From: an uncultured Clostridia bacterium | GTDB lineage: Bacteria > Bacillota > Clostridia > Christensenellales > UBA1242 | DNA length: 10,518 bases | Reading direction: 5' to 3' | Assembly: GCA_947631485.1 (NCBI GenBank) | Contig: CANRLJ010000020.1 | Coordinates: forward strand, 1-10,518 | Shown: positions 1-7,721 of the stretch, piece by piece | How positions within the stretch are numbered: position 1 is the first letter of the stretch | Layout of the letters: each line of letters starts with the position of its first letter | Made by a program: the position numbers and the translations under genes | Notes under the pieces: generated by a model | What the model was told of the DNA's origin: nothing | The model's database searches: none | The model's input: only the letters and a program-made list of their open reading frames with translations

Positions 1-1099
1 CACCTGTGGACAAGTGATCAATCTTGTCGGCAACTCCGCAAGCATTTATGGCACTCACGCTGTCGCCACCGCCTACGATTGTATATGCATTGCTTTTTGC
101 CACTGCCTTTGCAATCTTCACCGTGCCCTTTTTAAAGCGGTCGTCCTCATATTTGCCAACAGGGCCGTTCCAAACAATTTGTTTTGCATTTTTAATTTCC
201 TGAGCAAAGAGTCTGATGCTATTATTGCCAATATCAAGGCCTTTCATGCCATTGTGTATTTGACTTGTTCTGACAACTCTTCCACTTTCAGTCAGACACA
301 CATGGTCAACAGGAAGCAAAATTTTGATGCCTTTATGCTCGGCGTCAAACAAAATCTTTTTTGCGTTTTCAATTTGGTCATTTGCCAAGATGCTGTCTCC
401 CACGCCCTTGCCCATGGCCTTTAAGAATGTGTAGGCCATGCCGCCGCCAATTATTATTGTGTCTGCTTTGTCCATAACATTGTTTATGAGGTTTAGTTTG
501 TCCTCAACTTTTGCCCCACCAAAGATGGCAACAAATGGGTGTGCAGGCTTTTCAAACGCCTTGTTGAACACCTGAATTTCTTTTTCAATAAGAAAGCCAA
601 TGGCATTTGGGAGTTTTAGGGCAATCCCATAGTTTGAAGCGTGTTTTCTGTGTGCAACGCCAAAGGCATCGTCGACATAAAAGTCTGCCAATGAGGCAAG
701 TTCTTTGACAAAATCGGGGCTGTTTTTTTCTTCTCCAGCGTTGAAACGCAGGTTTTCAAGCACAAGTATGTCGCCATTTTTCATGTTTTTCACTGCGGCT
801 TTAACCTCTTCGCCAACAGTCTTGTTGCAGAATTTGACCCTGTTTGGAAAATATTTCATAAGCACAACGGCAACAGGAAAAAGTGAGAGAAATTTGTCAT
901 ATCCATTTGGGCGGCCAAGATGAGAGCAGACAATCAGTTTTGCGCCTTGTTCTTGCAAATATTTGATTGTTGGAATTTCCGCCTTGATGCGCGTGTCATC
1001 CAAAATGTCTCCCCAGTTGTCAAGAGGAACATTAAAGTCGCATCTAAGCAGTATTTTTTCGCCTCTCAAATTTTTTAAATCTCTTATCGTCCTTTTCAT
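1..1099 (-). CDS. pgk: Phosphoglycerate kinase, C-terminal end cut off by window edge
   Basis: Glycolytic enzyme that transfers the acyl phosphate of 1,3-bisphosphoglycerate to ADP in the cytoplasm, giving 3-phosphoglycerate and ATP. I translated the minus strand by hand: 366 codons are open from the ATG at 1099 to the edge without a stop. Visible family motifs are RCDFNVPL near residue 19 (substrate loop), SHLGRP near 60, LENLRF, the DDAFGVAHR segment, FGGAKVEDK (nucleotide side), WNGPVG, and GGGDS followed by HLSTG right at the edge. Family members are about 390-400 residues, so only some 30 residues are missing. One small oddity is an NWGDI insertion just before the DDTRI segment. A purine-rich GGGTGGAG precedes the ATG. 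The gene lies 60 bases after dusB and has its own promoter, so it need not depend on the upstream operon. Confidence 0.97.
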   Translation of the reverse strand, partial: MKRTIRDLKNLRGEKILLRCDFNVPLDNWGDILDDTRIKAEIPTIKYLQEQGAKLIVCSHLGRPNGYDKFLSLFPVAVVLMKYFPNRVKFCNKTVGEEVKAAVKNMKNGDILVLENLRFNAGEEKNSPDFVKELASLADFYVDDAFGVAHRKHASNYGIALKLPNAIGFLIEKEIQVFNKAFEKPAHPFVAIFGGAKVEDKLNLINNVMDKADTIIIGGGMAYTFLKAMGKGVGDSILANDQIENAKKILFDAEHKGIKILLPVDHVCLTESGRVVRTSQIHNGMKGLDIGNNSIRLFAQEIKNAKQIVWNGPVGKYEDDRFKKGTVKIAKAVAKSNAYTIVGGGDSVSAINACGVADKIDHLSTG

Positions 1100-1125
1100 A
1101 CTCCACCCACTTTTACTTCTTTATT

Positions 1126-1154
1126 AGTTTACAACATTTGCAAAGATAAAGCAA
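1126..1154 (-). promoter_or_regulatory. Predicted sigma-70-type promoter of pgk
   Basis: On the minus strand a TTGCTT (-35, 1149-1154) and TAAACT (-10, 1126-1131) are separated by exactly 17 bases. Transcription would start near 1119, about 20 bases before the pgk ATG. Each hexamer departs from consensus, so this is a moderate prediction. Its place between dusB and pgk is what would be expected if pgk is expressed on its own. Confidence 0.5.
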
Positions 1155-1159
1155 ATTTT

Positions 1160-2068
1160 TTAAATAAAAAACTCCTGCAAGATGGCAAGGCACTCGTCTA
1201 GGTCCGAGCAGTTTGCAAGTTTAAGTCTTATTGTGCTTGCCATTGGCAAATCTTTGGCATACCACAAAAGGTGTTTTCGGATGTATAATTTAATCCAATT
1301 TTCTTCAAAATGTTCCCTCAAAATGTTTATATGCGTTTTTATTGCGTCAAATTTGTCTATGTTTTGTCTTTCTTTAAGTTGTGCAAAAATCCAGGGCCTG
1401 CCCAAAGCACCTCTTCCAATCATAACTCCGTCAACTTTTGTCTTTTTCATCTCTTCCAAACTTCCTTTGTCCACGACATCGCCGTTTCCAACCACAGGAA
1501 TCGTCAGTTTGGCTTTCAGCGAGGCGATGGCATCATAGTCGGCATGGCCACTGTAACCTTGCTCCACCGTTCTGGCATGAAAAACAACATAGTCCGCACC
1601 AGAATCTTGACACATCCTTCCAAATTCCAAAAAATTGGGGGATTTGTTTCCTTTCCTAAACTTAACCGAAAGAGGCCTGTTGATGTTTTTCTTCACTGTT
1701 TCAATTATTTTGCTGGCAAGGATTGGATTGTCCATCAAGGCAGCACCCTCTCCGTTTTTCAATATCTTTGGTGCTGGGCAGCCCATGTTTATGTCAAATG
1801 CATCAAACTTTTGCAGAAGTTTGCTTTTCACTGCCCTTTCAAAATATTCTTCCTCATGTCCAAAAATTTGTGCTATTTTGTGCTTTTCTTCTGGCGAAGT
1901 CAAAGTCATAAACTCCGTTTTTTGCGGATTGTGTGCCATTGCACGCACGGAAAGCATTTCGGTGGTTGTTGAGTCTGCGCCAAAAGCAGAACAGACAGCC
2001 CTAAAGCCCACATCCGTCACCCCTGCCATTGGTGCAAGCATAATTGGAAATTTATCAAAATTCATCAT
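1160..2068 (-). CDS. dusB: tRNA-dihydrouridine synthase (DusB / NifR3 type)
   Basis: FMN enzyme that uses NADPH to reduce specific uridines of tRNA to dihydrouridine, mostly in the D-loop. The 302 residues form the expected TIM-barrel pattern: APMAGVTD at residues 12-19 (FMN binding), NMGCPAPK around 94-101 with the catalytic cysteine at 97, followed by the KNGEGAALM stretch typical of the NifR3/DusB branch. Then come SVKFRKG at 134-140, FHART with His164, GNGD at 194-197 and GVMIGRGALGRPW at 214-226 (phosphate binding). It is slightly shorter than the usual 320 or so residues. The start ATG (2068) overlaps the stop of the upstream MATE-HAD gene in an ATGA arrangement. A GGAG lies 8 bases before it, so translation is probably coupled. 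A second ATG at 2065 could also serve. Assignment to the family is secure; the DusB rather than DusA/C label rests on motif resemblance. Confidence 0.93.
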   Translation of the reverse strand: MMNFDKFPIMLAPMAGVTDVGFRAVCSAFGADSTTTEMLSVRAMAHNPQKTEFMTLTSPEEKHKIAQIFGHEEEYFERAVKSKLLQKFDAFDINMGCPAPKILKNGEGAALMDNPILASKIIETVKKNINRPLSVKFRKGNKSPNFLEFGRMCQDSGADYVVFHARTVEQGYSGHADYDAIASLKAKLTIPVVGNGDVVDKGSLEEMKKTKVDGVMIGRGALGRPWIFAQLKERQNIDKFDAIKTHINILREHFEENWIKLYIRKHLLWYAKDLPMASTIRLKLANCSDLDECLAILQEFFI

Positions 2069-4002
2069 CCCACAAGCTCCTCAAAAGTAAAACCGTCAAT
2101 GGTTTTGTAGATGTTCATCTCAAGTTCTTTGGCTGGCAATAGGTCAGTCTTATACTTGTCGCCAACAACCAAAATGTTTTCTGGCTTCAACCCTTCGCTC
2201 TTCATAATTTTTTTGTAGAACTCTCCCTTTTCTTTTTCGGCAGAGTTGTCATCATTTGAATATATCTTTTTGAAGATGTCAAGGTCAATCCCATACATCT
2301 TTGCTCGCTGCTGTATTTCTGTGATATGCGAGTTTGAAACAATATAAAGATTTCCAAGTTTGCAGCATTTTTTCAACTCTCTCATCGACACGCCTCTGCC
2401 AGCCTTCGCCTCGGGTTGCACCTCCAAGCCTGTGTGAAAATCTGTCCAAGCCTTTGATGTTCCCTCAAAATCCATCAAAATTTCTTTTATGTGCCGATAG
2501 ACATCTTTTCCGTGTTTTCCGCATCCATATTTTTTCAAGATTTGTCGCCTTTCCTCCTCAGACTTATAGCCAAAATGCTCGTTGAAAAAGTTGAGCGCCA
2601 AGTCTTGATAGGCGTCAATCTTCACACCATAATAAAGGGTGTCGTCAAAGTCAAAAATAAAGCATTTGACCTTGTTTTTCAAAAGATTTGGGTCGTCATT
2701 TACATTTGCAATCCAATCCTTTTTCTTGTAGAGGAAAATGTAAACCGGCAAAGCACAGATGTCTGGCAGAGCAATTATGAAATAGCACAAAAAGATGTTG
2801 TCAGGCAAAAATCTGGCAATGAAGCACAGCCCGATAAACACCAAAGTTTCAATTATCTCCAAGACAAAATGAACGGTGTTTTTGCCTCCCAGCCTCAGCA
2901 TGTATGACGAAAAATTCCAGATGACAAATCGAAGCAGCGCAAGCAGTGCATAGCATGGCACAACAGAAAACATCAAAGAAAAATACTGTTTGTTGACACC
3001 CAAAGAAATTGGATATATCAGCACCATTGTTGAGATGAAATAAAACGCCCAAATTATCAGCGTGCCAAATATAGAATATTTTGCATGCATCTGTGCCCTA
3101 TCAAACTTGTTTCGCCCCAAACTTCTGGCAATTCTGACACATGTGACGTTTACAAATGCATAAAAGACTCCATTAAAGACATCAAGGACATTTTCAAGAT
3201 ATGAATAGGTGTTCAGCATGGCGTCAGACATCCTGAGCAGAAGAACGCTGATGGCAAAATAGCCTATTTGCCAAACAAATTCAACGCCCAGATTCAACAA
3301 AATCAGTTTCCACTGCGCTGCGGTCAGTTTTATCTTTTCTGGCAGCAAGATGTTGATTGAAACGACCTTGTTCTTCAACAGGACAATCAAACAAACCACA
3401 ATGGTCACGCAAATGGCAAAGATATACACCAACGCAATCCAGTTCAGATAATAGATGCCAGCACCATAAAGCACTGCAAACCCCAGCACAACCAAAATGT
3501 ATGTAAGGCTCTCGCTGAAAAACTGCAATTTGTAAATTTGAAGTTGTTTCAATATTTCAATCAAATATTCCTTCAGCCCGCACAAGAAAAAGTCCAAGCA
3601 CATCAAATAATAAAATGTGTAATTGTCTGGGATGAAACCTGTTATGGTTTGCATGATAAATTTTGGAAACGCCACCAAAAACACTGTGAAAAGCGCCATG
3701 AAAATCATGTTGAGTTCGTTTCCAATCTTAACATATTTCTTCACACGATATTTTGAATTGATGCTCTGGTTCACCATAGTGCCGATGGACTCGCCAATGC
3801 CAAAAGAAATCAAACTTGAAAAACAGTTTATGGCAAGCACAGCATTTAAATATGTAAGTTCTTTGACCTGCAATAAATTTGCCAGAACGGCAATTATACA
3901 CATGAGAATTGCTGTTCCAACATATTTGAAGAGCAAATATTTTGCTTCCTTTATGGTGTTCCAAAAATATCTTCCAAAGTCTTTAAGTTTTTGGGCTTTC
4001 AT
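2065..4002 (-). CDS. MATE-type membrane transporter fused to a C-terminal HAD phosphatase
   Basis: A 645-residue two-part protein. Residues about 22-425 are a polytopic membrane region with roughly twelve hydrophobic segments. They carry two similar halves: GIGESIGTMVNQSINSKYR near 68-86, and FVNVTCVRIARSLGRNKFDR near 283-302. Both resemble the conserved loops of MATE / flippase-superfamily exporters. After a charged linker (425-444) comes a complete HAD domain (445-645). Its motif I is DFDDT with nucleophile Asp451 and Asp453, motif II is VSNS with Ser556, motif III is Lys590 or Lys592, and motif IV is GDKYKTD with Asp615 and Asp620. The HAD part most resembles the subclass-I, nucleotidase-like branch. 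The substrates of both parts are unknown to me. An in-frame TGA lies six codons' distance or less upstream of the ATG, so the N-terminus is well bounded, but no Shine-Dalgarno sequence precedes it. The gene overlaps dusB by four bases. One reading frame runs throughout, so the fusion is real in this sequence. Confidence 0.88.
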   Translation of the reverse strand: MKAQKLKDFGRYFWNTIKEAKYLLFKYVGTAILMCIIAVLANLLQVKELTYLNAVLAINCFSSLISFGIGESIGTMVNQSINSKYRVKKYVKIGNELNMIFMALFTVFLVAFPKFIMQTITGFIPDNYTFYYLMCLDFFLCGLKEYLIEILKQLQIYKLQFFSESLTYILVVLGFAVLYGAGIYYLNWIALVYIFAICVTIVVCLIVLLKNKVVSINILLPEKIKLTAAQWKLILLNLGVEFVWQIGYFAISVLLLRMSDAMLNTYSYLENVLDVFNGVFYAFVNVTCVRIARSLGRNKFDRAQMHAKYSIFGTLIIWAFYFISTMVLIYPISLGVNKQYFSLMFSVVPCYALLALLRFVIWNFSSYMLRLGGKNTVHFVLEIIETLVFIGLCFIARFLPDNIFLCYFIIALPDICALPVYIFLYKKKDWIANVNDDPNLLKNKVKCFIFDFDDTLYYGVKIDAYQDLALNFFNEHFGYKSEEERRQILKKYGCGKHGKDVYRHIKEILMDFEGTSKAWTDFHTGLEVQPEAKAGRGVSMRELKKCCKLGNLYIVSNSHITEIQQRAKMYGIDLDIFKKIYSNDDNSAEKEKGEFYKKIMKSEGLKPENILVVGDKYKTDLLPAKELEMNIYKTIDGFTFEELVG

Positions 4003-4008
4003 ACTGCG

Positions 4009-4038
4009 ATTGTATCACATTTTGGTCAAACAGTCCAA
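4009..4038 (-). promoter_or_regulatory. Possible extended -10 promoter giving a leaderless MATE-HAD transcript
   Basis: The minus strand has TGA followed by TACAAT (4009-4014), an extended -10. A weak TTGGAC (4033-4038) lies 18 bases upstream. Transcription would begin at or within a base or two of the start ATG at 4002. No ribosome binding site lies in between, which fits a leaderless message. The -35 match is poor. Confidence 0.4.
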
Positions 4039-4058
4039 CAAAAAGTTTACCTGCAAAC

Positions 4059-4081
4059 AAAAAAAAGACACAAATGTGTCT
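4059..4081 (-). terminator. Intrinsic terminator after the mscS gene
   Basis: On the minus strand, AGACACATTTGTGTCT is a palindrome that forms a short stem and is followed directly by eight Ts. The stem overlaps the TAG stop codon of the MscS gene. The hairpin is small and only moderately GC-rich, but the uninterrupted T-run makes termination likely. It separates the synthase-mscS unit from the MATE-HAD-dusB unit. Confidence 0.75.
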
Positions 4082-5081
4082 ATTTTTTGTTTTTATTTGC
4101 CTTTTTCTTTGACTCTTTTTCTTCCTTCTTTCTTTGATGTTTTTCTTTGGATTTTTGTATTGCAACTTTAAATCCATCTTTTTCAAGATCAATCTTTGTG
4201 TCCTCTTCCCTCACTTTTTCAACACGCTTAGGAAGTTTTGCCGCAACAACAGGCATTTTGACATTGTCTTTGCGCTCGCGGACTTCAAGTTGATTGTAAG
4301 GAATAGAAATCTTGTTTCTCTTAAATTCGTTGTAAACATTTTCCATTATGTAATAATAAACATCCCAATAATCCGAGCCATCGCACCAGCAGTTTGCAAA
4401 AAATCTGATGCTGCTTGCTTCCAAAGTCTTCAAGCGGCAAAATGGCTCTGGGTCAAGATACACTCTGCCGTCACTCTTCATGACATCGGTGACAATCTTT
4501 TTCACCTTTTCAACATCTGTCTCATATGCCACATCAAAACTGAAGTCAACACGCCTCTTTGGATATCCTCCAAGGTTTGTGACAGTGCTGTTTATTATGC
4601 TTGAATTTGGCAGCGTGACCTTTCTGTTGTCAACAGTAATCAAGGTTGTAAACATAAAGTTTATGTCAGTGATGTTTCCTTCAACGCCGTTTGTTATGAT
4701 GTAGTCGCCTTTCTTAAACATGTGGCTTGAAATGATGATGATTCCATTTGCAACGTTTGCAATGGCACTTTCCAAAGCCATGCCGACAGCCAATATGACT
4801 GCACTAAATGCGGTGAGAATTCCTGTGATGTTCACTCCAACATTTGACAACAACATCAATATAAGCACAAGCCACAACACAAATTTCAATATTGTGCAAA
4901 TAAATTGCTGTGCAATCTTTTCCATCTTTGTCTTTGACAAAAGTTTTCTTGTCAGGGTCATGACAACTTTAATGACGATGACACCAATTATGAGTATGGC
5001 ACAAAACCATACAATCTTCATGTAATGATCTGGATTTGTGAAAAAGTCTGTTATACTTCTCCAAATTCCGTTCCAATCCAT
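4080..5081 (-). CDS. mscS: Small-conductance mechanosensitive channel, MscS family
   Basis: Tension-gated membrane pore that releases solutes during hypo-osmotic shock. The 333 residues show two N-terminal hydrophobic helices (about 21-43 and 62-80). They are followed by the pore-lining third helix at about 87-116, rich in Gly and Ala (ILAVGMALESAIANVANG), the hallmark of the family. The beta domain follows with FKKGDYI, EGNI and TLPNS (156-160). The C-terminal vestibule domain ends in ISIPYNQLEV (258-267). The family core would finish near 270. Beyond it is a tail of some 60 residues, very rich in Lys and Glu in its last 25, likely disordered and cytoplasmic. The start is secure: AAGGAGG sits 9 bases before the ATG and overlaps the stop of the upstream synthase gene, so the two are co-transcribed. 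Confidence 0.93.
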   Translation of the reverse strand: MDWNGIWRSITDFFTNPDHYMKIVWFCAILIIGVIVIKVVMTLTRKLLSKTKMEKIAQQFICTILKFVLWLVLILMLLSNVGVNITGILTAFSAVILAVGMALESAIANVANGIIIISSHMFKKGDYIITNGVEGNITDINFMFTTLITVDNRKVTLPNSSIINSTVTNLGGYPKRRVDFSFDVAYETDVEKVKKIVTDVMKSDGRVYLDPEPFCRLKTLEASSIRFFANCWCDGSDYWDVYYYIMENVYNEFKRNKISIPYNQLEVRERKDNVKMPVVAAKLPKRVEKVREEDTKIDLEKDGFKVAIQKSKEKHQRKKEEKESKKKANKNKK

Positions 5082-5090
5082 AATTTTCTT

Positions 5091-5097
5091 CCTCCTT
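5091..5097 (-). promoter_or_regulatory. Strong ribosome binding site of mscS overlapping the upstream stop
   Basis: AAGGAGG on the minus strand, 9 bases before the mscS ATG. Its first two bases are also part of the TAA stop of the alpha-oxoamine synthase gene. This fixes the mscS start and suggests linked translation of the two genes. Confidence 0.85.
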
Positions 5098-6274
5098 AAA
5101 TCTCAAGAATATCCAACACTTCTTTGATGGCTTTCATTGCTTTGTCCATCTGCTGTTTGGTGTGAGTTGCTGTGTAACTTGTCCTCAAAAGCGCCTTTCC
5201 AGGAGGTGTTGCAGGCGTTATCACTGGGTTTACATAAACTCCGCGGTCAAGCAACATCTTGCAAGCCATAAACGCCTTTTTGTCGTCGTATGTGTAGATA
5301 GGAATTATTGGTGTTGTGCTGTCAATTATCTTAACTCCCAGCCTCTTCAACCCATCTCTCATATAGTTTGAAATGTTTGTCAAGTTTTGAACACGCTCTG
5401 GCTCTCTTTCCAAGATTTCAAGTGCCTTGGTTGCACAAGCAACAGAAACTGGTGTGATGCTTGCGCTGAAGATGTATGGTCTTGAAGTGTGCTTCACATA
5501 GTCCATAACGCGCTTTGTTGTTGCCATATATCCGCCCAAACTTGCCAAAGACTTTGAAAATGTGCCCATGATTATGTCAACTTCGTCCTCAAGGCCAAAA
5601 TATTCGCCCGTTCCGCGTCCATGTGCGCCCAAAACGCCAAGTCCGTGTGCGTCATCAACCATGATTCTTGCACCATATTTGTGTTTAAGTTTGACAAGTT
5701 CTGGAAGTTTGCAGATGTCTCCGCCCATGCTGAACACGCCATCTGTGACAATCAAAATTCCGGCAGAACTTGGAATTTCCTTCAATTTGTTTTCAAGGTC
5801 TTGCATGTCGCTGTGATTATATCTTATCATCTTTCCAAATGAAAGGCGGCATCCGTCATAGATGCTTGCGTGATTTTCTCTGTCACAAACAACATAGTCA
5901 TTTCTTCCAACAATGGCACTTATGATGCCCAAATTGGTTTGAAAGCCCGTTGAAAATGTCATAACGGCTTCTTTATGCAAAAACTTTGCCAATTTTTCTT
6001 CCAATTTGATATGTATGTCAAGTGTTCCGTTCAAAAATCGGGAGCCAGAGCAGCCTGAGCCATACTTTTTGATGGCGTCAATGCCCGCCTGGATGACCTC
6101 TGGGTGAGATGTAAGCCCAAGATAGTTGTTTGAGCCAATCATAATTGTGTCATGACCTTCCATGACAACCTGTGTGTCTTGTCCTGAAGACAATTCATGA
6201 AAGTAAGGGTATATGTTTAATTCTCTTGCTTCGTCATAATTATGTCTTTCTTCAGTTTTCTTAAAAATGTCCAT
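5096..6274 (-). CDS. Alpha-oxoamine synthase family PLP enzyme (KBL / SPT / BioF-like)
   Basis: Fold-type I PLP enzyme of the family that joins an amino acid and an acyl-CoA with loss of CO2 (8-amino-7-oxononanoate synthase, 2-amino-3-ketobutyrate CoA ligase, serine palmitoyltransferase). In 392 residues it shows SNNYLGL (48-54), the GSGCSGSRFLNGT segment (72-84), and HAS with His135 stacking on PLP. Also present are DDAHGLGVLG with Asp207 and His210, and TFSKSLASLGG with the Schiff-base Lys241. The closing NPVITPATPPGKALLRTSYTAT-like region (349-370) reminds me more of serine palmitoyltransferase-like bacterial members than of BioF, but the substrate cannot be read from sequence alone. No biotin genes and no threonine dehydrogenase lie nearby. 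I chose the ATG at 6274: GAGG lies 7 bases before it, whereas an in-frame TTG two codons earlier is only one base from that GAGG. Confidence 0.9.
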   Translation of the reverse strand: MDIFKKTEERHNYDEARELNIYPYFHELSSGQDTQVVMEGHDTIMIGSNNYLGLTSHPEVIQAGIDAIKKYGSGCSGSRFLNGTLDIHIKLEEKLAKFLHKEAVMTFSTGFQTNLGIISAIVGRNDYVVCDRENHASIYDGCRLSFGKMIRYNHSDMQDLENKLKEIPSSAGILIVTDGVFSMGGDICKLPELVKLKHKYGARIMVDDAHGLGVLGAHGRGTGEYFGLEDEVDIIMGTFSKSLASLGGYMATTKRVMDYVKHTSRPYIFSASITPVSVACATKALEILEREPERVQNLTNISNYMRDGLKRLGVKIIDSTTPIIPIYTYDDKKAFMACKMLLDRGVYVNPVITPATPPGKALLRTSYTATHTKQQMDKAMKAIKEVLDILEI

Positions 6275-6307
6275 AACCAAACCTCAACAAAAAACAATAC
6301 TATGAAA

Positions 6308-6337
6308 ATTATAAAATATTTCTTTGCTAAAATGCAA
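6308..6337 (-). promoter_or_regulatory. Predicted promoter of the alpha-oxoamine synthase-mscS unit
   Basis: A perfect TATAAT on the minus strand (6308-6313) with TTGCAT (6332-6337) 18 bases upstream. Transcription would start near 6301, leaving a leader of about 27 bases with a GAGG site. It faces away from the flavodoxin promoter in the same 210-base gap. Confidence 0.55.
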
Positions 6338-6430
6338 ACAAATTGATAAACTTTTTCAATTTCCTTTCCCGAGCTTTTTCAGTGTGGTGAGAAATAAAAA
6401 AACATTTGTTTTCAACTGTTTTTCAAATTT

Positions 6431-6461
6431 TTGATTGAAGTTTTGCAATTTATGCTATAAT
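6431..6461 (+). promoter_or_regulatory. Predicted extended -10 promoter of the flavodoxin-HD pair
   Basis: TGC plus a perfect TATAAT (6453-6461). The -35 is either TTGATT (6431-6436, spacer 19) or TTGAAG (6435-6440, spacer 15). The extended -10 makes up for the imperfect spacing. AAGGAG (6473-6478) lies 6 bases before the flavodoxin ATG. Confidence 0.65.
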
Positions 6462-6484
6462 AGAAATATAAAAAGGAGAAAAGT

Positions 6485-6961
6485 ATGAAAAATTTGGTTG
6501 CTTATTTTTCTGCCAGCGGCACAACAAAAAAAGTGGCAGAAAAACTTTCAAAAGTGGCAGAGGCAGATTTGTTTGAAATTGTGCCAAAAGTGCCATACAC
6601 AGACGCAGATTTAAATTGGATGGACAAAAAAAGCCGTTCAAGTTTGGAGATGGCAGACAAAAGCTCTCGCCCAGAAATTGTGCGCAAGGCTTTGGACACA
6701 TCAAAATATGATGTCATCTATTTGGGCTTTCCTATTTGGTGGTATGTCGCCCCAAAAATCATAAACACTTTTTTGGAAGGTTATGATTTTTCGGGCAAGA
6801 CAATAATTTTGTTTGCCACTTCTGGTGGCAGCGGATTTGGTCAAACGGCAAAATTCTTGCAGTCAAGTGCACCAAAAGCCACAATCAAAGCCGGAAAACT
6901 CTTAAACGGAAATCCAAGTGAATCCAGCCTCAGTGCGTGGGTTAAAGAGCTGAAACTCTGA
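6485..6961 (+). CDS. Flavodoxin family protein
   Basis: Small FMN-binding electron carrier or related NAD(P)H-linked flavoprotein. The 158 residues cover a single flavodoxin fold. The start MKNLVAYFSASGTTKKVA has the phosphate-binding loop at residues 9-16. GFPIWWYVAP (81-90) forms the first isoalloxazine loop with Trp85/Trp86, and ATSGGSGFG (111-119) the second. This short single-domain type, with a YFSxSGTT start, is common in gut Firmicutes and is often annotated only as flavodoxin. Its partner reductase or acceptor is unknown. It has a strong promoter and an AAGGAG site, and the HD-domain gene follows after 33 bases, so they are probably co-transcribed. I see no functional link between the two. 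Confidence 0.9.
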   Translation: MKNLVAYFSASGTTKKVAEKLSKVAEADLFEIVPKVPYTDADLNWMDKKSRSSLEMADKSSRPEIVRKALDTSKYDVIYLGFPIWWYVAPKIINTFLEGYDFSGKTIILFATSGGSGFGQTAKFLQSSAPKATIKAGKLLNGNPSESSLSAWVKELKL

Positions 6962-6994
6962 AAATGAAGAATCCTTGATTAAAAAAGAGGAAAT

Positions 6995-7666
6995 ATGGCA
7001 AATTATTTTAAAAAAGTGTTAAACGACAAATCTCTTGTTGAGCGATATAGGCAGGTTCATGAATATGAGGTTGCTCATGGCGGCCACGCCCATCATGATT
7101 ACAATCATGTTGTCAACGTTGCAACTTATTGTGAAAAAATTTTGAAGTCGCTAAATTTTGACGATGAATTTGTTTCTGAGGCAAAAATAGCCGCACTGTT
7201 GCACGACACCGGCGCTCTGCAAGGAAAAGAAAATCATGCGCAGAGAAGTTTTGAATTTGCCAAAAAATATTTAAAAGAAAATAATATTCATCTAAAAAAT
7301 GAAAATTTGGTATTGGAAGCAATCAAAAATCACAGCGACGGCTTTGAAACAGACAACATAATTCAACTTGTGTTGATTTTGGCGGACAAAATAGACTTAA
7401 AAAAATCGAGGGTCAGCGATGCCGGAAAACAAGTTGAAGGCATGCGACAATGTCAGTATATAGACGACATACAGTTTGAAATTTCAGATGGCAACTTCAT
7501 GATAAATTTTGTCTGCGACAAAAAGATGAATCTGGAAGAACTCAACAACTATTATTTCACGAAAAAGGTTTTCAAGGCAATCCAATTTTTCTCAAACAAA
7601 CTCTCCCTAACCCCCAAAGTTTGCATCAACAACAATCCGTGGGAAGAGTTTTATAGCGCAAATTGA
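6995..7666 (+). CDS. HD-domain phosphohydrolase
   Basis: Probable metal-dependent phosphohydrolase of the HD superfamily, whose members act on nucleotides, (p)ppGpp, cyclic dinucleotides or other phosphate esters. In 223 residues the signature is complete: His38 in YNHVVNV, the His70-Asp71 doublet in ALLHDTGAL, His113 in NHSDG, and Asp131 in LADKIDL. A second part from about 155 has alternating hydrophobic residues and no recognised motif. No signal peptide, membrane segment or sensor domain is seen, so a cytoplasmic enzyme is expected. GAGG lies 4 bases before the ATG. It is downstream of the flavodoxin gene and convergent with the split EEP gene, with 55 bases between and no clear terminator. 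The substrate is not predictable from this sequence. Confidence 0.85.
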   Translation: MANYFKKVLNDKSLVERYRQVHEYEVAHGGHAHHDYNHVVNVATYCEKILKSLNFDDEFVSEAKIAALLHDTGALQGKENHAQRSFEFAKKYLKENNIHLKNENLVLEAIKNHSDGFETDNIIQLVLILADKIDLKKSRVSDAGKQVEGMRQCQYIDDIQFEISDGNFMINFVCDKKMNLEELNNYYFTKKVFKAIQFFSNKLSLTPKVCINNNPWEEFYSAN

Positions 7667-7721
7667 CAAAAATACTACACAAAACAGTTTTCATGCAGAT
7701 TTTCCGCTATCGCCCTGGCAA

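Noticed and set aside
14..424. Plus-strand frame antisense to pgk
   Set aside because: The minus strand encodes an unmistakable phosphoglycerate kinase over the same bases; the plus frame is its shadow.
1310..1972. Plus-strand frame of 220 codons antisense to dusB
   Set aside because: It is an opposite-strand shadow of a well-supported gene, with no family motifs and no ribosome binding site that I can see.
6275..6280. TTG start two codons upstream for the alpha-oxoamine synthase
   Set aside because: It is a single base from the GAGG, too close for ribosome binding; the ATG at 6274 is spaced correctly.
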